Below, in pieces: positions 6,211-9,561 of a DNA stretch of 9,561 bases (positions are counted from its first letter, which is position 1; the number at the start of each line of letters is the position of its first letter). Where the stretch lies: the NCBI GenBank assembly GCA_002010365.1, contig MTNL01000175.1, positions 1 to 9,561 of the forward strand. Direction: 5' to 3'. The stretch comes from Candidatus Acetothermia bacterium JdFR-50 (GTDB lineage: Bacteria; Bipolaricaulota; Bipolaricaulia; Bipolaricaulales; Bipolaricaulaceae). Both the position numbers and the translations under genes were made by a program. A model generated the notes under the pieces. It searched no databases, was not told where the DNA came from, and saw nothing but the letters and a program-made list of their open reading frames with translations.

Positions 6211-7025
6211 TGGAACGGGAAAGGCTCGGTTTGGCCGCGTTCCTGGGCCCCGAAAGGGGCCTAGATTTCTGGTTGGAGCTCGCCGCGGAGCTTGGGCTGG
6301 GGGTGGTGGAGCTCCGGGCCGAGCCCCGCCTCGCCCATCCCGTCGAGCTCGATGCCGCCGCCAGGGCGGAGCTTCGCCGAAGGTTCCGGTCCCTGGGCCT
6401 GCGGGCCACGGTCCACGCTTCCATCCACGACACTAACCTCGCCAGCTTGAACCCCATCCTCGCCGAGGCGGCCTTGGAGGACCTAGAGGGAGCCATGGAG
6501 CTGGCTGCTGACTTGGAGGCCGGAGTCGTTGTCTTCCATCCGGGGCGTGTCCCCTCGGAGTATCGTCACGACCCCGGGGCACTGGATCAGGCGCGCGCTG
6601 TACTGTACGCGAACCTCGAGAAGGCCCTCGCGCGGGCTCAACGACTCGGGGTCAAGCTAGCCATCGAGAACAAACAGCGAGGCACAAACCGTGACCTCGT
6701 CCTCTTTCCCCAGGAACACGCCGAAGCGCTAGCCCGCTTTCCCGGATTGTGGGCTTGCCTCGACTTCGGTCACCTACATACCCTTGGCCTCGATCCGATG
6801 GAGTTTGCCTTGGCAGTGAAGGGAAAACTCCTCCATGTGCATCTCCACGATAACCACGCTCAGAGCGACGAGCACTTGCCTCTGGGGAGGGGAACGTTGG
6901 AATGGGCTCGGTGTCTTGAAGCCTTATCACAAGTGGGATTCGAAGGAACGGTGGTGCTGGAAATCCCCGATCCCGAGGGCCTGAAGAGCTCGGCGGAGCT
7001 CGTGGTCGCCCGTGCCCAGGGCTGA
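6210..7025 (+). CDS. Sugar phosphate isomerase/epimerase-like TIM barrel
   Basis: A 271-residue protein of the xylose isomerase-like/AP endonuclease family 2 fold. Probable metal-site residues lie at the expected strand ends: H69 and H73 (TVHASIHD), H110 (VVFHPGR), E153 (LAIENK), D185 and H188 (CLDFGHLH), H211/H213 (HVHLHDN), H222 (SDEHLPLGRG) and E251 (VVLEI). The HLHDN..SDEHLP-GRG block is characteristic of this superfamily. Members isomerise or epimerise sugars and inositols or cleave DNA at abasic sites; the operon setting, with an SDR before and an MFS transporter after, favours a sugar or polyol substrate, but endonuclease IV-like activity cannot be ruled out from sequence alone. ATG 6210 overlaps the upstream TGA by one base (TGATG), a typical coupled start. 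The 3' end overlaps the MFS gene by 14 bases. Confidence 0.9.
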   Translation: MERERLGLAAFLGPERGLDFWLELAAELGLGVVELRAEPRLAHPVELDAAARAELRRRFRSLGLRATVHASIHDTNLASLNPILAEAALEDLEGAMELAADLEAGVVVFHPGRVPSEYRHDPGALDQARAVLYANLEKALARAQRLGVKLAIENKQRGTNRDLVLFPQEHAEALARFPGLWACLDFGHLHTLGLDPMEFALAVKGKLLHVHLHDNHAQSDEHLPLGRGTLEWARCLEALSQVGFEGTVVLEIPDPEGLKSSAELVVARAQG

Positions 7026-8334
7026 AGGATGGCTGTGGGGATACTTCCTCGCTAACGCCGCCGGCGGTGCGGCCTCGCTCCTAGTACCCCTTTACGCTTA
7101 CCATCTGGGCGGAACAGCCACCGATGTAGGGGCTTTGGCCAGCACGGCGAGCTTCGCCGGGATTCTGGGAAGCGTCATCTGGGGCAGAGCCGCTGACCGG
7201 GTCAAGCTCCGTCGGACGTTCGTGGTGACGGGATTCTGGGGATTCGGCTTCTTTTACCTCTTCCTTCCCTTCATCCATCGGGTATTCGACCTCTTTTGGC
7301 TCAACGCCCTGGCCACCTTCCTGTGGATGTCCCAGGCCACGGTGGCCACCTTGCTGGTGCTGGAGAACTACCCCAAGGCCGACTGGGAAACCGGCCTCGG
7401 GCGATTCAACCGTTACGCCGGCTTGGGGTGGATGGTAGGGCTCGGAATAGGGGCGTTCTGGACCGGTGTCCTTCCCCAGGCAGTGGGTGAGGGCTGGGCG
7501 TTGAGGTCGCTGGGGGTGATCACAGCCCTGCTCGGCCTGGGCGCCGGCGCGGCGGGATACCTCTTCGTTCCCGAGCCGAGACTCCCGCGTCCCAGGCGCA
7601 CCTTCATCGGCACCGTGGTGGCGGTGGGGAACTTCCTGGTGGAACGTTTTCGGTACGCTCCTGCTCGCATCTACTACCGCCTCGGTCCCCTGCAAATCGT
7701 CCGTATCCTCCAAGGGAAAACCAAGATCGGTCCCGATCTGACCCTTTATTTCTACGGGGCCCTTCTTGCGGCCACCGGTTTTTCCGTTTTCTTCGTGCCT
7801 CTCCCTTTATACCTCCGGGCGGTGTTGGGGGTCCCGAACGGATTGGTTTTCGCCCTCTACATCCTCCACAATGGGATGAACGCGTTTTCCTACACCTGGG
7901 CCCGAAAGCTGATTCTGAAAATCGGCCACCGTCCGGTGCTCGGCTTGGCCCTCTTCGTGCGTACAGTGATCTTCCCCCTGTTCGCTCTCCTGTCCGCCCC
8001 CCCAGGGCTGCATCTGGTGTTAGTTCCCGTGTTCTTCCTCATCACCGGAGCCACATGGGCCTTCTTCCAGTTGAGCGGTACGGCCATCGTTTCGCGGCTC
8101 GCGCCCGTGGGGAGCAAGGGGGAGGCTATGGGCATTTACAACGCCTTGCTGGGATTGAGCACGGTGTTCGGGGCTTTGATCGGGGGATTTCTTTCCGACA
8201 ACTTGGGATACGTATCTGCCTTTATCGCCGCGGGGGCCTTGATCTTCATCGCCCTTCCCATCGTGCTCCTTGAGTCCAAGCCGATATACGAGGAGATCAC
8301 CCTGCCCACCTCACAGGAGCCCCAAGGATCGTAG
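7012..8334 (+). CDS. Major facilitator superfamily transporter
   Basis: A 440-residue inner-membrane secondary transporter with about 12 hydrophobic segments. Motif A is in the loop after the second helix (GRAADRVKLRR, 58-68) and a degenerate copy (GGFLSDNLGY, 391-400) marks the second half. A basic cytoplasmic linker of roughly 55 residues (about 187-242) joins the two six-helix halves. No substrate signature is visible. It begins with GTG 7012, which overlaps the isomerase-like gene by 14 bases; the best purine stretch (GGAG, 6995-6998) is rather far, so translation is probably coupled to the upstream gene. Together with the SDR and TIM barrel it may take up or export the compound they process. 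Its last 24 bases overlap the convergent gene on the other strand. Confidence 0.92.
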   Translation: MPRAEGWLWGYFLANAAGGAASLLVPLYAYHLGGTATDVGALASTASFAGILGSVIWGRAADRVKLRRTFVVTGFWGFGFFYLFLPFIHRVFDLFWLNALATFLWMSQATVATLLVLENYPKADWETGLGRFNRYAGLGWMVGLGIGAFWTGVLPQAVGEGWALRSLGVITALLGLGAGAAGYLFVPEPRLPRPRRTFIGTVVAVGNFLVERFRYAPARIYYRLGPLQIVRILQGKTKIGPDLTLYFYGALLAATGFSVFFVPLPLYLRAVLGVPNGLVFALYILHNGMNAFSYTWARKLILKIGHRPVLGLALFVRTVIFPLFALLSAPPGLHLVLVPVFFLITGATWAFFQLSGTAIVSRLAPVGSKGEAMGIYNALLGLSTVFGALIGGFLSDNLGYVSAFIAAGALIFIALPIVLLESKPIYEEITLPTSQEPQGS

Positions 8335-8862
8335 GGCACTGCGGGTCGGGCCGTGCTGGAGGTCGTTCAGCAACCGGTAGTGGGGCCGATTGTGACGTCG
8401 GTAGGCCCGGGAATGTTGCGGTACAAACTCCGTTTCGAAAAGGAGTTTTCCGAAGCCGCGCAACGCTTCCGCCGAAAAGGGGATGACCCCCTCCTCCGCG
8501 AGCTCGATCACCCTCTCCCACCTCCGCCGGAATTCGGCCAGGTCTCCCCTCTTCCGCGGTTGGGCGATGAGGATCTCCGCCAAGGCATGGGGATCCACGC
8601 CCTTCCGTTTGGCAGGCCTCAGGTTAAGGCGGTAGGTCCGATCCAGGGGATCGACGGGTTCCAACAGCGCCTCTTCAAGCAGAAAGCCCTCGTCCACACA
8701 CCACCATTCCCGGATGAATTCCCGAACGAACTCCTCCTCTTCGGCCAAGAGGTGGTCGGCCCCGAAGACGCCTTGGTGGATCAACTTCCCGAGATCCTCC
8801 ACCCCGAAGCCGGGATGGATACGCAGATGTAATTCAATTAAGCTCGATAACGCCCTCTTCAT
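8311..8862 (-). CDS. Conserved protein of unknown function (FGxxH / AYRxxxxPHYR family)
   Basis: A 183-residue, probably cytoplasmic protein with no signal peptide or membrane helix. I recognise the pattern, not a function: an N-terminal block (IHPGFGVEDLGKLIHQGVFG then ADHLL, residues 15-39) like the 'YP.m..qDl.KL.yQ..FG.gHl' start, and a C-terminal block VPQHSRAYRRHNRPHYRLL (146-164) like the 'HS..YR..Y.PHYR' end of an uncharacterised bacterial family. The middle is helical and highly charged (e.g. LAEEEEFVREFIREWW, 39-54). Conserved His, Asp, Tyr and Arg in both end blocks could form an active or metal site. The opposite strand is also open (8353-8832) but gives a low-complexity, unfamiliar product. 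The start at 8862 lacks a ribosome binding site; the first ~15 codons are AT-rich, so a later GTG is possible, but the conserved block favours 8862. Its 3' end overlaps the MFS gene by 24 bases. Confidence 0.75.
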   Translation of the reverse strand: MKRALSSLIELHLRIHPGFGVEDLGKLIHQGVFGADHLLAEEEEFVREFIREWWCVDEGFLLEEALLEPVDPLDRTYRLNLRPAKRKGVDPHALAEILIAQPRKRGDLAEFRRRWERVIELAEEGVIPFSAEALRGFGKLLFETEFVPQHSRAYRRHNRPHYRLLNDLQHGPTRSALRSLGLL

Positions 8863-8870
8863 CCAAGTCT

Positions 8871-8900
8871 AGGATAGAATCTCTCCCCGGGAGGGATCAA
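8871..8900 (-). promoter_or_regulatory. Candidate leaderless promoter for the - strand unknown gene
   Basis: Read on the - strand: TTGATC (8900-8895), an 18-base spacer, then TATCCT (8876-8871), ending 8 bases before the ATG at 8862. Initiation would fall almost on the start codon, and no Shine-Dalgarno is visible. The -10 resembles that of upp (TACCCT). The -35 abuts the divergent GTG start at 8901. Confidence 0.4.
8875..8894 (+). promoter_or_regulatory. Candidate -10 box and ribosome binding site of the THEP1 gene
   Basis: TAGAAT (8875-8880) is a fair -10 element and GGAGG (8890-8894) lies 6 bases before the GTG start at 8901. No good -35 is seen about 17 bases further up, where the divergent gene is already coding. 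Transcription from this box would leave a leader of only about 14 bases, just enough to contain the ribosome binding site. Confidence 0.4.
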
Positions 8901-9425
8901 GTGAGGATAGGGGTGACCGGCCATCCGGGAGTGGGAAAGACCACGTTGGTTCTCAAGGTCATCGAGAAGGTGCCATTCAAATGCGGCGGCATGATAACGA
9001 AGGAGATCCGGAAGATCGGGCGCAGGGTGGGATTCTCAGTCCATGATATCCTCACCGGCCGAGAAGGGGTGCTCGCCCACATTCATTTGGAACGGGGTCC
9101 GAAATTGGGCCGTTATCGGATCAACCTGAAGGATTTGGATGAGGTGGGAGCGGCAGCCATCGAGCGGGCCCTGGAGGAATGCGATCTCGTGGTGGTGGAC
9201 GAGGTGGGACCCATGGAACTGCGTTCGGAGCGGTTCATCCGGGCAGTGGAACGTGCCTTGGAATCGAAAAAACACCTCCTCGTCACGGTACACCGTGCTT
9301 CCAACCACCACCTAGCCTATCGCATCCGCCACGAGGTGGACCATTTCTTCCGGCTCACCACTACCAAACGCGATAGGATCACCGCGGAGGTAATTGAGCT
9401 CCTCACACGCGCCGCCAGGACCTGA
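8901..9425 (+). CDS. THEP1-type nucleoside-triphosphatase
   Basis: A 174-residue cytoplasmic P-loop NTPase. Walker A is GHPGVGKTT (7-15) at the extreme N-terminus and Walker B is LVVVDEVGPMEL (96-107; D100 and E101), the spacing and DE-GPMEL wording of the THEP1/NTPase_1 family. KCGGMITKEIR (27-37) and GRRVGFSVHDI (40-50) are further family landmarks. Members slowly hydrolyse a broad range of NTPs; the biological role is not settled and nucleotide or RNA-related functions have been suggested. The family is found mostly in archaea, thermophilic bacteria and eukaryotes. GTG 8901 is chosen because it places Walker A at residue 7 and is preceded by GGAGG. It diverges from the unknown - strand gene, and the downstream 136 bases hold no gene. 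Confidence 0.95.
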   Translation: MRIGVTGHPGVGKTTLVLKVIEKVPFKCGGMITKEIRKIGRRVGFSVHDILTGREGVLAHIHLERGPKLGRYRINLKDLDEVGAAAIERALEECDLVVVDEVGPMELRSERFIRAVERALESKKHLLVTVHRASNHHLAYRIRHEVDHFFRLTTTKRDRITAEVIELLTRAART

Positions 9426-9467
9426 GACTTTGCGTTTTTGAGGCTTCCCCAAAAGTTTGTCGCTACC

Positions 9468-9473
9468 TATAAT
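9468..9473 (+). promoter_or_regulatory. TATAAT box in the terminal noncoding stretch
   Basis: A perfect -10 consensus inside the AT-richer 9426-9561 segment. No matching -35 stands 16-18 bases upstream, so it could be an extended or weak promoter for a gene beyond the window, or a chance match. The rest of this stretch shows a GTCG/CGAC inverted pair (9481-9496) followed by a T-rich run, a possible weak terminator of the THEP1 gene, and no identifiable gene. Confidence 0.25.
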
Positions 9474-9561
9474 AAACTCCGTCGATCCGGAACGACACTT
9501 TTATCTTTCGTGAAAACCCAAAAGCCCAGCCGAAGCGAAGCGTTGGGATGAGCGGTTCACT

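Noticed and set aside
8353..8832. Open + strand frame of 159 codons opposite the unknown gene
   Set aside because: The product is a proline-rich, unfamiliar sequence without a recognisable block, while the - strand product shows conserved-looking family blocks at both ends. The same bases are unlikely to encode both.
9525..9547. CCCAGC/GTTGGG hairpin as an intrinsic terminator
   Set aside because: The stem has a G-T pair, the loop is 11 bases, and the + strand side lacks a T-run. Read on the - strand a T-rich stretch follows, but the stem then contains an A-C mismatch.
9548..9561. ATG at 9548 as the start of another gene
   Set aside because: Only four codons are visible and there is no properly spaced ribosome binding site, so it cannot be supported.
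1..9561. Mobile element, CRISPR, toxin-antitoxin or defence island
   Set aside because: No direct repeat arrays, transposase, integrase, tRNA or paired small genes were found; the genes are metabolic, transport or repair types with uniform composition.

Overview
The window is a compact, GC-rich stretch of bacterial chromosome. It holds twelve coding regions, eleven on the + strand and one on the - strand, and no noncoding gap over 300 bases. I see no rRNA, tRNA, CRISPR array, insertion sequence or integrase. The mix of a THEP1-type NTPase, an archaeal-like NADP(H)-type glyoxylate/hydroxypyruvate reductase, very tight gene packing and at least two genes that look leaderless suggests a thermophilic or deep-branching bacterium. 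Bipolaricaulota/Acetothermia is my guess. That placement rests on protein character only and is weak.

Layout from left to right. (1) 1-399 is the 3' end of an unrecognised gene. It overlaps a MacB/LolD-type ABC ATPase (389-1087), which overlaps its MacB-like permease (1080-2249). A D-2-hydroxyacid dehydrogenase (2258-3238) follows 8 bases later with a strong ribosome binding site, so these four probably form one transcription unit. (2) 3301-3885 encodes a small secreted protein with 20 cysteines arranged around a cysteine-free FlgD-like Ig domain. A short hairpin separates it from an Fpg/Nei-family DNA glycosylase (3910-4749) of the MPELPD subfamily. (3) upp (4835-5458, pyrimidine salvage) has a clear -35/-10 pair placed so close to the ATG that the mRNA should be leaderless. 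An SDR oxidoreductase (5473-6210), a sugar isomerase/epimerase-like TIM barrel (6210-7025) and an MFS transporter (7012-8334) follow with minimal or overlapping junctions. They look like a transport-and-metabolism cassette for an unknown sugar, polyol or related compound. (4) The - strand gene 8311-8862 encodes a conserved protein of unknown function. It overlaps the 3' end of the MFS gene and diverges, across only 38 bases, from the THEP1 NTPase gene (8901-9425). (5) 9426-9561 has no identifiable gene but carries a perfect TATAAT box.

The region reads as ordinary chromosomal housekeeping and metabolism rather than a mobile or defence island. I found no convincing new multi-gene system. The points most worth following up are the leaderless promoter architecture, the cysteine-rich secreted protein, the conserved unknown protein, the SDR lacking the usual catalytic Asn, and the SDR-isomerase-MFS cassette.
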